A DNA stretch of 64,000 bases from Nostoc linckia NIES-25 (GTDB lineage Bacteria > Cyanobacteriota > Cyanobacteriia > Cyanobacteriales > Nostocaceae): positions 5,681,238-5,745,237 of the forward strand of contig NZ_AP018222.1 in the NCBI RefSeq assembly GCF_002368035.1, given 5' to 3'. Of the stretch, positions 17,149 to 26,297 are shown in pieces; position 1 is the first letter of the stretch, and each line of letters starts with the position of its first letter. Below the pieces are notes generated by a model, which made no database searches, had not been told where the DNA came from, and worked only from the letters and a program-made list of their open reading frames with translations. A program made the position numbers and the translations under genes.

Positions 17149-18792
17149 TTAGATGCCAATACTATTGGTAACAAGCCTTGGTTTGAGATAGTTATACTTT
17201 ATTAAACGGCTCTTATTATTCAACTCAATTTCTCGATCTACCTCGTTCAAATCTTGCTGAAATGTAGCTACAATATCCTCAGCTTCTGGGTCTGCAAACT
17301 TATCGTCATAGTAGCCTAATCTGTCATAACGGTAAGCTGAGAGGATGAATAAAATTGACAATTGGTCAGCAGTTTGCTTCGGTGGTGGCAGAAATGATAA
17401 TAGACTTTTGCGGTCAGCAATAGTGCCTTCTGATGTCATTTGTTTATAACCAGCAAGGGGCATATTCGGCATGAAAGTCATATATTCATATTGTGGATAG
17501 TTCACAGCAGCGTGTTGCGGCCCGCAAGTGAAAATTACCGCAGTAGCGATATCAATTAATTGTTCTAATTTTTCAATGCGATCGGGAACGCCTTTAACTC
17601 GTCCGCCTGATTGAGAAACTAGTTCCTGCGCCCAAGCTTGTAATTCAAAGTCTGCTGTCAAATCTTCGGGAGTTTTGTAGTATAAATTCAAGTATTCAGA
17701 CACAAACTTTTTAATGGCATTCCACAATAGCATCCCATCATCTCGATAGGGATAGTGAGGTAATTTTTGTGGATCGTCTACACCACGATTTTTGATTTCC
17801 GTGGGTAAGGCAAACTTATCTAAGCTCCATTCTTTATAGGCATTAACAACAATTTGTAGTGATTCTTGCAGAGTTCCAGCTAGCAATTCATCAACAGGGC
17901 CGCCCCTATTAACTAAGCGCTTGCGACCCAAATCATTATTAGCCAACATGAAACGGAAGTGCGGTTTTAGTAATAAATTAAGAGGATGATTATCAGCTAA
18001 TTGACGGGCTGTGACAATGGCGAAAGGTTCCATAACAAAGTGAGTTCGACAAAGATGGCTACTCATTTCATGATGGTTAGCATCAGCGATTTGAACGCAT
18101 AGTTTGGCATGAAACCAAGCTAAAGGATCGTCAAAAGGTGTGATTAGTTGGCTTTGTTTACCGGCTGCGGGATTGAGTTGAATGGCAATAGGTACAAGTT
18201 GACCGCGATCGCTAAAGCCAGAACTACGCCAACAAAAAAAAGCTAAGGGTGTTGGTAAATACTTTCTACCTCTTTCGTAAGTGCCTCCTTTAACAAAGGA
18301 AAGCGATCTGTAATCGGTTATATATAAATTTCCATTGGCAAGTTTTTCTGCCAAATTGATAGATTCGCCAAATTTTCGTTGTAATTCTTGAATAGTAAAC
18401 TCAAAGTCTAAAGGCATCTCTTTAATTTGGCGTAAAGCCATAGGATTTGACCCACACAGCCGTTGTTCGCAAAACGAGTCATCAGTTTGGTATGTTTTGA
18501 TGACAGTAGGTTTAGGCAAGACTGGAAAATAGTCTTCATAGTCTTGCAATTCATCCAAAGGGTCCCATAAAGTATGGGTTTTAACAGCCAACATATTGAT
18601 AGGAAGCTCTGCCGTTTCTACTGCACGTTCAGCAATATATTTTGTAGAAAAATTTTCGACGGCAGGTACATCTTTAAGCATCGCCATCGGCGGTAAAAAA
18701 TCATAATCGAATTCATATTCTTCTTGCTTACGCTCTAAGAAAGATTTGCGTTTTGTTGGGTCGGGGTCATTTTGAGGAAGGTATGGTTTCAT
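17149..18792 (-). CDS. Lipoxygenase
   Basis: This 547-residue protein has the catalytic domain of plant- and cyanobacterial-type lipoxygenases, which add dioxygen to polyunsaturated fatty acids to give hydroperoxides. All five iron ligands are readable: His246 and His251 (SSHLCRTHFVMEPF), His427 and Asn431 (GPQHAAVNYPQY), and the C-terminal Ile547 (NSIGI). No PLAT/C2 domain precedes the catalytic domain. The length suits the compact cyanobacterial form. It is monocistronic. Regiospecificity cannot be read safely by eye. The product may feed oxylipin or wound signalling; this is inference. Confidence 0.93.
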   Translation of the reverse strand: MKPYLPQNDPDPTKRKSFLERKQEEYEFDYDFLPPMAMLKDVPAVENFSTKYIAERAVETAELPINMLAVKTHTLWDPLDELQDYEDYFPVLPKPTVIKTYQTDDSFCEQRLCGSNPMALRQIKEMPLDFEFTIQELQRKFGESINLAEKLANGNLYITDYRSLSFVKGGTYERGRKYLPTPLAFFCWRSSGFSDRGQLVPIAIQLNPAAGKQSQLITPFDDPLAWFHAKLCVQIADANHHEMSSHLCRTHFVMEPFAIVTARQLADNHPLNLLLKPHFRFMLANNDLGRKRLVNRGGPVDELLAGTLQESLQIVVNAYKEWSLDKFALPTEIKNRGVDDPQKLPHYPYRDDGMLLWNAIKKFVSEYLNLYYKTPEDLTADFELQAWAQELVSQSGGRVKGVPDRIEKLEQLIDIATAVIFTCGPQHAAVNYPQYEYMTFMPNMPLAGYKQMTSEGTIADRKSLLSFLPPPKQTADQLSILFILSAYRYDRLGYYDDKFADPEAEDIVATFQQDLNEVDREIELNNKSRLIKYNYLKPRLVTNSIGI

Positions 18793-19016
18793 AAGCTCTG
18801 ATAAAGTTGAAAGTCAGCAAAATAATAAGTAAGTTAACTAGCAAAAACATAGTTAACTAACTCAGCAAGCTTGTTATTGAATTAAGTTTAAAGAGAGTTT
18901 TTCATACAAATAAATATGACTCTATAAAATTTATAGTTTGAAACTGCTAATGAGTAATCAAGGTTATTAATTGTTTTTATGCAGAGTATATATTTTTTGT
19001 AAAAATTCTTTACTTA

Positions 19017-19110
19017 CAGGACTTACGCAATATGTGACTGAAAACCTTATTCAAGCGTTGCGGTAATTCATGAATTACCGCTACTTTCGTTATCTTTTGC
19101 GTAAGTCCTG
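19017..19110. mobile_element. MITE element A, copy 1 (intact, 94 bp)
   Basis: The element is bounded by 14-base perfect inverted repeats (CAGGACTTACGCAA and its complement) and flanked on both sides by ACTTA, a 5-base target duplication. Its centre is a perfect palindrome (GCGGTAATTCATGAATTACCGC region). The same 94 bases, inverted, are found at 46499-46758, interrupted by other sequences. Confidence 0.9.
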
Positions 19111-19164
19111 ACTTATAGCGTTTTTCATCTATTTGAACCACAATCCCTGCCTGGTAGGGGCTTT

Positions 19165-19471
19165 ACAGCTGTACATACGTGTCAACTTAAGCTCAAACTG
19201 TTGCCCCACAATAGTTTTACCCCACCCCCAACCCCTCCCCTTGCTAAGGGGAGGGGCGATTTTGGCTTTAGACAAAATCGGGGTGGGGTAACGCGGATCT
19301 TGATGGTAAGTGAGAGAACTGAATATCACATATAGCAAGGGACTGGGGACTGGGGACTGGGTGAAAAGCCTTGTTGTGTCTAAGTTTTATCATCTGTTAA
19401 TGTCCTAACCACCTTGGCTGTTGCTATATTTATAAGGGTTTCACGTTAAGTTGACACCAATGACAGCTGTA
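19165..19471. mobile_element. MITE family B, copy 2, with 9-bp target duplication and an inner insertion
   Basis: The element (19174-19462) matches copy 1 at 1507-1699 and is flanked by the 9-base direct repeat ACAGCTGTA (19165-19173 and 19463-19471). The two ends are inverted repeats with two mismatches on the left. A 98-base segment (19331-19428) with its own ends TATAGCAA and TTGCTATA, and a triple GGGGACT repeat inside, interrupts the right part. That inner segment is absent from copy 1. Confidence 0.9.
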
Positions 19472-19677
19472 AAGCCCCTACAACGCGGTCTATTTACCTG
19501 AAAATTGCTGTAATATTCAAATCCCGGTCTGAAAAACAAAAGGCACTGATGACTGATTTATTATTCGCCCTTCTGCCTCCCCTGCCCCCTCCCTCCTAGT
19601 CCCAAAGCAAAGCTGTAGCCCCTGGCAGACATACCGCATAATGAAGAAAGATTAAGCACATTCTCAGAAAACCGTCG

Positions 19678-20361
19678 ATGAGCCAGACTAGCCTAAATTT
19701 AGTTGCAATATCTATCTTTCTCATGACACTATCGGCACTGTTGGGGCCATTCTTTAACTTATCGCCAACAGTACCGGCGCTTGCTACCTTCGCTATTTTG
19801 GGGATAGCGACTTTTGACAGCTTTAGCTTACAAGGTAGGGGCGGTACTATCTTTTTGGATTGGATTGCTGGTTTTTCGAGCGAACACCGCGATCGCATTA
19901 TCCACCACGAAGCAGGACATTTCTTAGTTGCTCACCTGTTGGGTATTCCTGTGACCGGCTACACCCTCAGTGCTTGGGAAGCCTGGAAGCAAGGGCAAGG
20001 CGGACAAGGCGGCGTTACGTTTGATGATAGTGAATTAGCATCTCAATTAGAAGTAGGTAAAATCACTGCCCAGATGCTAGATCGCTACTGCACTGTTTGG
20101 ATGGCGGGTATTGCTGCGGAAACCTTAGTTTTTAACAATGCTGAGGGTGGAGCGGATGATAAAAATAAGTTAATAAAAGTCTTGACAATTTTAGGTTTTT
20201 CTGAGTCAGCTTATCAACAAAAAATGCGGTTTCATGCCCTGCAAGCAAAAACTTTACTACAAGAAAATTGGTCTAACTATGAAGCTTTAGTTAATGCCAT
20301 GCGACAACGCAGTTCGGTAGAAGATTGTCGGGAAAAGTTGGGAGTGGGGCAGGGGGCATAG
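19678..20361 (+). CDS. FtsH-like M41 zinc metallopeptidase domain protein (membrane anchored, no AAA domain)
   Basis: This 227-residue protein has two N-terminal hydrophobic helices (about residues 6-47) and a HEAGH zinc-binding motif at residues 77-81 (IIHHEAGHFLVAHLLGIP). The rest follows the peptidase half of FtsH, including a later helix with IAAETLVFNNAEGGADD that supplies the third metal ligand. No ATPase domain is present. Such stand-alone M41-like proteins are conserved in cyanobacteria and plastids; their substrates are unknown. The gene is monocistronic and convergent with the diguanylate cyclase gene. Confidence 0.82.
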   Translation: MSQTSLNLVAISIFLMTLSALLGPFFNLSPTVPALATFAILGIATFDSFSLQGRGGTIFLDWIAGFSSEHRDRIIHHEAGHFLVAHLLGIPVTGYTLSAWEAWKQGQGGQGGVTFDDSELASQLEVGKITAQMLDRYCTVWMAGIAAETLVFNNAEGGADDKNKLIKVLTILGFSESAYQQKMRFHALQAKTLLQENWSNYEALVNAMRQRSSVEDCREKLGVGQGA

Positions 20362-20364
20362 GGC

Positions 20365-20483
20365 AAGTGGACAAACAGGGCGGAGGAAGCAGGGGAAAGG
20401 GTTAAAGGTTAAAGGGAAAAGGAATAAATTTAATCTTTCCCCTTTTCCCTTTACCCCTTTCCCCATGCCCTGTTTGCCCACTT
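20365..20483. repeat. Hairpin repeat filling the gap between two convergent genes
   Basis: An outer 17-base inverted repeat with one mismatch (AAGTGGACAAACAGGGC and near complement) encloses GGGAAA-type and TTTCCC-type runs that form an inner hairpin. It fills the space between the peptidase stop and the cyclase stop exactly and may act as a bidirectional terminator. It is a relative of the repeats at 13915-14080 and 29261-29382. Confidence 0.85.
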
Positions 20484-21509
20484 TTACGAAGAAACAGCCT
20501 TCAAATGTGGAACATGAGATAAATACTTGGAACCAATAACCCGATTACGTCCAGTAGTTTTAGCGTGTAGTAAGCATTGATCGGCACGATTGAGCAGACT
20601 TTCTCCTTGCTCGTCATCGTCGGCTTCTAAACAGGCTGTGCCTAAACTAATGGTGATATTAATTGTAAGTTTATTATTGAGTGCAAATGGTTCTTCGCTG
20701 ACTATACGATTGAGACGACGGGCTACAATTAGTGCTTCGTCACCGTTAGTGTTAGCTAGAAGAATCACAAATTCTTCACCACCATAGCGAAATGCAGTGT
20801 CTTGAGAACGCAGATTGTGTCGTAGACGCTGACACAATAGCTGCAAAAGGCGATCGCCAAGTAAATGCCCATGAGTATCGTTAACTTTTTTGAAATGATC
20901 TACATCCAAAATAATCAAACTTAGGGAACTTTTCTGACTTCTCGCTTTTTTAATCTGCCTGGGTAAATCCCATTCTAAAGCACGGCGATTACTTAATTCT
21001 GTTAATGAATCGGCTAAGGCGATCGCTGATAATAAATCGTTAGTCCGAAGCAAATCTCGGTATTTGTGCGCCTTCCGCAAACCAACGGTCAATTGAGCAA
21101 GTATTAGCCCATGATTGGCGGTCAATTCTGCCAAGTTATGCTCTGCTGTTTCATCAATCAGATGCCAAATATAAGCATCGGCTCCTTGCTTTAACATCGC
21201 AGCAGTCATTTCTAATTCCCTGTGCCAACCATATTTTTTTCTATCAGTTAGCTGTTGGTGACGATCTTCAAACAGAATACAGTAGATCCACGATAACTTT
21301 GTCCGATCTTTCAACCAATTGCACAATTCCATACTGCCATCTAGGCTAGCCTGCACAAGTATGATATCTGGGGGTGTCATTTGAATGTACGACACCGCCT
21401 GATTTAGATTATCAATAACTTCTACATTAAAAGCGATCGCATAACGTATCTGATCTGGAAGTGTGTTGCGAAAGTTCTTATTTCCAAAAACCAAAATGGA
21501 AATATTCAT
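20484..21509 (-). CDS. Diguanylate cyclase (GGDEF) with N-terminal receiver-like domain
   Basis: From the ATG at 21509 (MNISILVFG) the protein has 341 residues. The first about 130 residues look like a degenerate receiver domain. The C-terminal GGDEF domain makes cyclic di-GMP from two GTP and has an intact GGEEF active-site loop, the LILDVDHFKKVNDTHGH metal/substrate motif and an RSQD product-inhibition site five residues before GGEEF. It should therefore be active and feedback-inhibited. No EAL domain is present. The gene is the only obvious c-di-GMP enzyme in the window. Confidence 0.9.
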   Translation of the reverse strand: MNISILVFGNKNFRNTLPDQIRYAIAFNVEVIDNLNQAVSYIQMTPPDIILVQASLDGSMELCNWLKDRTKLSWIYCILFEDRHQQLTDRKKYGWHRELEMTAAMLKQGADAYIWHLIDETAEHNLAELTANHGLILAQLTVGLRKAHKYRDLLRTNDLLSAIALADSLTELSNRRALEWDLPRQIKKARSQKSSLSLIILDVDHFKKVNDTHGHLLGDRLLQLLCQRLRHNLRSQDTAFRYGGEEFVILLANTNGDEALIVARRLNRIVSEEPFALNNKLTINITISLGTACLEADDDEQGESLLNRADQCLLHAKTTGRNRVIGSKYLSHVPHLKAVSS

Positions 21510-22644
21510 TGCTTTTTTACAGGATTTCAACTTTCAGGAAATTAATTAAAGTAAAACTTGCTTGCTCTGGTTATCTAAGAATAAATTTACCGAATTGCGC
21601 GAAAGTAAAAATTCAAAAACCAAAAAAATAAGAAGTAACAATGGTTTCCAAACCATAACTTGATTTCAGGTAATTTTGTTTTTTATTTGAGGTTTTTACT
21701 TTTAATAATCTTTCCGGCTCACTTATGTTTCTTGCTATATGATTTTTTAACCTTAAATTTAAAAAGCTCTCTCATTTTTAATCTCCTCTTAAGACTTTCT
21801 CGTTATTAGTACGATTGCTTAAACTTACATTTATAAAGACTAATGTCTTATTTACAGAATGTTTTTAAAACAGTATAAATACTGAATATTTTACGACCGT
21901 ATATAAACCATTGCTGTAGTTTCTTGTATGTTATTCTTCTGTGGTGATTACCATAAAAAATAACTTTTAATCATCAGCAACCATGCCAGCAAAATTGCTG
22001 ACGAATTCAAAAAATCCACTTTATAAAGTTTTTAATTTAACCGTAAAAACCGAAGCTTTGTAAATATGAAAAATACTAACTTAAGCCAATTGAATGTCAT
22101 CCCTCTGTGTAAACCCGACTCTTCAAAGAAAAGAGGCTTTTAGTCGCCCTGAAGCTTCAGTAAGCGGGTTCGGAGGTTACATACATTTGTTTTATATTTG
22201 TTCGATTTGACCTATTTACTTTTCTAGCATCTGAGTCTTTTCCTTTAGAGAGTAGTTTTTAATCACCCATTAGGAAAAAAGGTAAATCAAATACTACAAA
22301 ACTACCTCTGGTAGGAAGAAGTTTTGCAGATGCTGATGTACCCTAGAATTACAGAGGGGACTAGTAAGGCAATAAATTCAGTATTTTGCTCGTGTTAATA
22401 GCAGAAAAATTTTCTACTTAGATTTTTCGTGTTGGTTTACTTAATTCACATTTTTTTGATTTGCGAGAAATACTATCGATGTACAAAAAGGCTAAATAAA
22501 AAACGAGATGTCAAAATGTACCCCTAATGTGGGGAAATTAGTTGAATTCCACCCCTGAATAGGAGCGGAAATTAAAGAAAAAGATTTTGTTAGCGTAGCC
22601 TAAAATATTAAAATGTCAACTTTTGTAACAAACGAAGATTAAAT
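21510..22644. other. 1.1-kb AT-rich spacer without a protein gene
   Basis: No credible open frame is seen between the cyclase start and the metallochaperone stop. The region is AT-rich and largely repeat-free. It holds a compact GC-richer segment at 22102-22176 with nested pairing (listed as a candidate RNA), and a CCTCTG...CAGAGG pairing around 22306-22356 that may belong to another small RNA. Confidence 0.6.
22102..22176. ncRNA. Candidate structured RNA (three-way junction)
   Basis: Complementary segments close an outer stem: CCTC at 22102 with GAGG at 22173, and AACCCG at 22112 with CGGGTT at 22165. They enclose a CTCTT/AAGAG hairpin (22119-22135) and a perfect CTGAAGCTTCAG palindrome (22149-22160). 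The segment stands out from AT-rich flanks and contains no frame. It could be a small RNA, a riboswitch-like leader, or the folded end of an IS200/IS605-type element. I do not recognise the family, and strand is undetermined. Confidence 0.3.
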
Positions 22645-22845
22645 TTAGTAACCTTCAACGTTATAACCAGCAGCAACAATTACCTGCTTGATTGATTCTT
22701 CAGATGCTGCGGATTCCACGGTAACGGTTTTAGCGTTAACATCGACATCCACCTTGGCATCGGGTTCCATTACATGAATTGATTCAGTAATTGTTTCTGC
22801 ACATCCTTCACAAGCAATATTTGATACTTTCAGTTTTAGTGCCAT
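22645..22845 (-). CDS. Heavy-metal-associated (HMA) domain protein, copper-chaperone-like
   Basis: The 66 residues form one HMA domain of the CopZ/Atx1 fold. The metal-binding Cys pair is Cys12 and Cys15 (SNIACEGCAETI), followed by the beta-alpha-beta pattern and the end motif VIVAAGYNVEGY. It lacks the Met usually found before the first Cys (IAC instead of MTC), which may change metal preference. It is monocistronic; no CopA-type ATPase is in the window. Confidence 0.85.
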   Translation of the reverse strand: MALKLKVSNIACEGCAETITESIHVMEPDAKVDVDVNAKTVTVESAASEESIKQVIVAAGYNVEGY

Positions 22846-23219
22846 TTGTTACCTCAATATGGGATTTTTAAATTATTTCTTAAGGATTAGAATAAACCAG
22901 CGCCTAGCGATCGCACATCCTACTAGAGTCAGGAAATCGCCTAAAACCATCACAATCGCTGCATTTATCTTGCTGACTGGCACAGATGGCTGGCAGCAAT
23001 ATGGACAAAATGCAAAAATATATAAAGCTGCTTATGGAAATACACTTAGTGGAAAAAGGCAAAAGACAAAAGTCAAAAAGCTTATAGGGCAGGCTTATGA
23101 TGGATTTTGTAGCCACTTAACGGCTGAAATGTAGAGTATGGTTGCTCTATTTCCGCCATGCTGTAGTAGTGCAGGTAAGCATAAGTCAAAATTTCAAAGA
23201 AAGTTAGTTAAAAACTCCC
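22846..23219. other. Spacer between HMA gene and alaS
   Basis: This 374-base gap lies between divergent genes and should hold both promoters. A 91-codon frame at 22859-23134 is open but has no recognisable family or ribosome site, and includes AAAGNCAAAAG repeat sequence near 23057-23082. I regard it as non-coding. Confidence 0.5.
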
Positions 23220-25862
23220 ATGTCTTCAAATCCCCAACACCTAAGCGGTAACGAAATTCGCAAAACATTTCTTGACTTCTATGCTGGGCGCGGTCACCAA
23301 ATTCTGCCAAGTGCCTCCCTCGTGCCAGAAGATCCGACTGTGCTGCTGACGATCGCGGGGATGCTACCATTTAAGCCGATATTCCTGGGACAGCGCACAC
23401 CAGAATTTAAGCGGGCTACGACTTCCCAAAAGTGTATCCGCACCAACGATATCGAAAACGTCGGACGCACCAAACGCCATCACACGTTCTTTGAGATGCT
23501 GGGTAATTTCAGCTTTGGTGATTATTTTAAAGAACAAGCGATCGCTTGGGGTTGGGAAATTTCTACGCAAGTCTTTGGCTTATCCCCAAAAAATCTTGTC
23601 GTCAGCGTTTTTAAAGAAGATGATGAAGCCTTTGCTATCTGGCGGGATCGAATCGGTGTACCAGAAGCGAGAATTAAGCGCTTGGGCGAAGATGATAACT
23701 TTTGGGTATCTGGCCCCACTGGCCCTTGCGGCCCTTGTTCTGAGATTTATTACGACTTCCACCCAGAACGCGGCGACGAAAATATAGATTTAGAAGACGA
23801 TACCCGGTTTATCGAGTTCTATAACCTCGTGTTCATGCAATATAACCGGGATGCTAGCGGCAATTTAACGCCACTGCAAAACAAGAACATCGACACCGGC
23901 ATGGGTTTGGAAAGAATAGCGCAAATTCTCCAAAACGTGCCGAATAACTACGAAACTGACCTGATTTTCCCAATTATCGAAACAGCAGCCCAAATTGCTG
24001 GCATTGATTACCACAACAGTGATGAGAAAACCAAAGTTTCCCTAAAAGTTATCGGGGATCACGTTCGTTCCGTCGTCCACATGATTGCCGATGAAATCCG
24101 CGCCTCCAACGTCGGACGGGGTTACGTGTTGCGGCGATTAATTCGGCGTGTGGTGCGTCATGGGCGATTAATTGGGATTAATGGTGAATTTATTACCCAA
24201 GTTGCCCAAACTGCGATCGCTCTATCAGAATCAGCTTACCCCAACGTGCGGCAGCGAGAAGCAGCAATTAAAGCTGAGTTGCAACGCGAAGAATCTAATT
24301 TCCTGAAAACTCTGGATAGAGGAGAAAAACTCCTAGAAGAAATTATCCAAGAAGTGAAACAGCAAGGCAAAACCTCTATTAGTGGTGAAAGTGCCTTTAC
24401 TTTATATGACACCTACGGTTTTCCCTTAGAACTCACCCAAGAAATCGCTGAAGAAAATCATCTGACAGTGGATGAAGTGGGTTTTGATGCCGAAATGCAA
24501 AAGCAGGTGGAACGCGCCAAAGCAGCACACGAAACCATTGATTTAACTGTCCAAGGTTCCCTCGACAAATTAGCAGAACACGTCCACGCTACCGAGTTCT
24601 TGGGCTACATCCAACCGACGACGACGGCGAAAGTCGAAGCGATTTTGGTAGAAGGCGTTTCCCAAGAAGAAGCAGAAGCAGGGACAGAAGTACAAATTGT
24701 GCTTGACAAAACGCCATTTTATGCTGAGTCAGGGGGACAAATCGGCGATCGCGGTTATATCTCCGGCGATGGCATCGTGATTCGCGTAGAAGACGTGAAG
24801 AGAGAATCTGATTTCTTCGTTCACTTCGGGCGCATCGAACGCGGTACACTCCGTGTAGGAGATGCTGTAACTGCCCAAATTGACGCAGCTTGTCGGCGTC
24901 GCGCCCAAGCTAACCATACCGCAACCCACCTACTACAAGCGGCGTTGAAGAAAATTGTCGATGATGGCATATCGCAAGCAGGTTCCCTCGTTTCCTTTGA
25001 CAGATTGCGCTTTGACTTCAACTGTCCCCGTGCATTGACAGCAGAGGAAGTCCAACAAATTGAAGAACAGGTAAATACTTGGATTGCTGAAGCCCACAGT
25101 GCCAAAGTGGAAGTATTACCTTTGGCTGAAGCCAAAGCTAGGGGTGCCGTTGCCATGTTCGGGGAAAAATACGGAGAAGAAGTGAGAGTAATTGACTTTC
25201 CCAGCGTATCAATGGAACTGTGCGGTGGTACACATGTAAGTAATACTGCTGAGATTGGCGTCTTTAAGATTATTTCTGAAGCGGGAGTTGCTTCTGGAGT
25301 GCGACGCATTGAAGCAGTTTCTGGCCCTGCCGTGTTGGATTATCTCAACGTGCGGGATAAAGTAGTTAAAGATTTGAGCGATCGCTTTAAAGTCAAACCC
25401 GAAGAATTACCGGATAGAATCACAACTCTGCAAAACGAGCTGAGAACAGCCGAAAAGCAGCTAGAATCTTTGAAAGGACAGTTAGCGATCGCAAAATCTG
25501 ACAGCTTACTACAAACAGCTGAAAATGTCGGCGATTTTAAAGTTATCGTCGCCCAATTAGAAGACGTTGACGCAGAATCATTGAAAACCGCAGCCGAACG
25601 CTTATTGCAAAAAATCGGTAATGGTGCGGTGGTACTGGGTTCTGTTCCCGAAGCTGGTAAAGTCAGTATAGTTGCGGCCTTTAGTCCAGAAGTTAACAAA
25701 AAAGGACTGCAAGCTGGTAAATTTGTGGGAGCGATCGCTAAAATCTGCGGTGGCGGCGGCGGTGGTAGACCAAACTTAGCCCAAGCCGGCGGTAGAGATG
25801 CGAGTAAATTACCAGAGGCGTTAGCACAGGCACAAAGTGAGTTAAAATCCGCGTTAGCCTAA
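23220..25862 (+). CDS. alaS: Alanyl-tRNA synthetase
   Basis: This 880-residue enzyme is full length for bacterial AlaRS. It charges tRNA-Ala and edits mischarged Ser or Gly. The N-terminal class II catalytic core has motif 1-like RKTFLDFYAGRGH and motif 2 (TFFEMLGNFSFGDYFK). The editing domain carries the zinc-binding HTATHLL (NHTATHLLQAAL) and the distal CGGTHV motif. The C-terminal C-Ala part ends in the Gly-rich CGGGGGGRPNLAQAGG oligomerisation segment. The gene stands alone. Confidence 0.98.
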   Translation: MSSNPQHLSGNEIRKTFLDFYAGRGHQILPSASLVPEDPTVLLTIAGMLPFKPIFLGQRTPEFKRATTSQKCIRTNDIENVGRTKRHHTFFEMLGNFSFGDYFKEQAIAWGWEISTQVFGLSPKNLVVSVFKEDDEAFAIWRDRIGVPEARIKRLGEDDNFWVSGPTGPCGPCSEIYYDFHPERGDENIDLEDDTRFIEFYNLVFMQYNRDASGNLTPLQNKNIDTGMGLERIAQILQNVPNNYETDLIFPIIETAAQIAGIDYHNSDEKTKVSLKVIGDHVRSVVHMIADEIRASNVGRGYVLRRLIRRVVRHGRLIGINGEFITQVAQTAIALSESAYPNVRQREAAIKAELQREESNFLKTLDRGEKLLEEIIQEVKQQGKTSISGESAFTLYDTYGFPLELTQEIAEENHLTVDEVGFDAEMQKQVERAKAAHETIDLTVQGSLDKLAEHVHATEFLGYIQPTTTAKVEAILVEGVSQEEAEAGTEVQIVLDKTPFYAESGGQIGDRGYISGDGIVIRVEDVKRESDFFVHFGRIERGTLRVGDAVTAQIDAACRRRAQANHTATHLLQAALKKIVDDGISQAGSLVSFDRLRFDFNCPRALTAEEVQQIEEQVNTWIAEAHSAKVEVLPLAEAKARGAVAMFGEKYGEEVRVIDFPSVSMELCGGTHVSNTAEIGVFKIISEAGVASGVRRIEAVSGPAVLDYLNVRDKVVKDLSDRFKVKPEELPDRITTLQNELRTAEKQLESLKGQLAIAKSDSLLQTAENVGDFKVIVAQLEDVDAESLKTAAERLLQKIGNGAVVLGSVPEAGKVSIVAAFSPEVNKKGLQAGKFVGAIAKICGGGGGGRPNLAQAGGRDASKLPEALAQAQSELKSALA

Positions 25863-25879
25863 CTTTCTTTTTATTGAAG

Positions 25880-25914
25880 GAAGGGAGAAATTTTTAGCTA
25901 TCTTTTCTCCCTTC
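25880..25914 (+). terminator. Probable alaS terminator hairpin
   Basis: An 11-base perfect stem (GAAGGGAGAAA and TTTCTCCCTTC) with a 13-base loop lies 18 bases after the alaS stop. The T-run after it is weak, so efficiency is uncertain. Confidence 0.55.
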
Positions 25915-26013
25915 TCCATTAGTATCTACAGTAAATTTAAGTAATGAAAAATCATCTTCCCTTTGCTAAATCTGCATAAATTACAATTTCTACACCTAAA
26001 ACTATTAATAGTA

Positions 26014-26166
26014 CTATAGGACTCATATTTGATTTTTGAAATATACGTAGGGTGCGTTAGCCTTTGGCGTAACGCACCGGTTAATGATTTAGGTGCGTTA
26101 GGCTACGCCATAACACACCCTACAGATACTGAGGTTTTTTCACCAAATCAAATCGGACTCCTATAG
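26014..26166. mobile_element. MITE family C, copy 2 (uninterrupted)
   Basis: The 153-base element has imperfect terminal inverted repeats (CTATAGGACTCATATTTGAT and a near complement ending in GGACTCCTATAG). Its core contains two facing copies of GGTGCGTTA with GGCGTA and TACGCC. The right three quarters nearly match 16943-17060. It fills much of the 435-base gap between alaS and the next gene; no gene is seen in the rest. Confidence 0.85.
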
Positions 26167-26297
26167 TTCAATCAAGCTTCTAAATAATTAATTGGTACTT
26201 CTTTGCGATATTAGAACAACCCCAGACTTTAGTCTGTGCGCTCATGTTTAGTTTTCACTATTTTTATAATTCTTCAGTAATCTTGACATTGTAACTC

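Larger units (their letters stand above)
18793..19677. repeat. Repeat-rich spacer upstream of the lipoxygenase gene
   Basis: This 885-base spacer contains element A copy 1 (19017-19110) and MITE family B copy 2 (19174-19462), listed separately. The 224 bases next to the lipoxygenase start are AT-rich and should hold its promoter, but I cannot pick a box with confidence. The rest, 19472-19677, shows no gene. Confidence 0.7.

Noticed and set aside
22859..23134. 91-codon plus-strand frame between the HMA gene and alaS
   Set aside because: It has no ribosome site, no family resemblance and includes AAAAG repeat sequence. It lies where both promoters should be.
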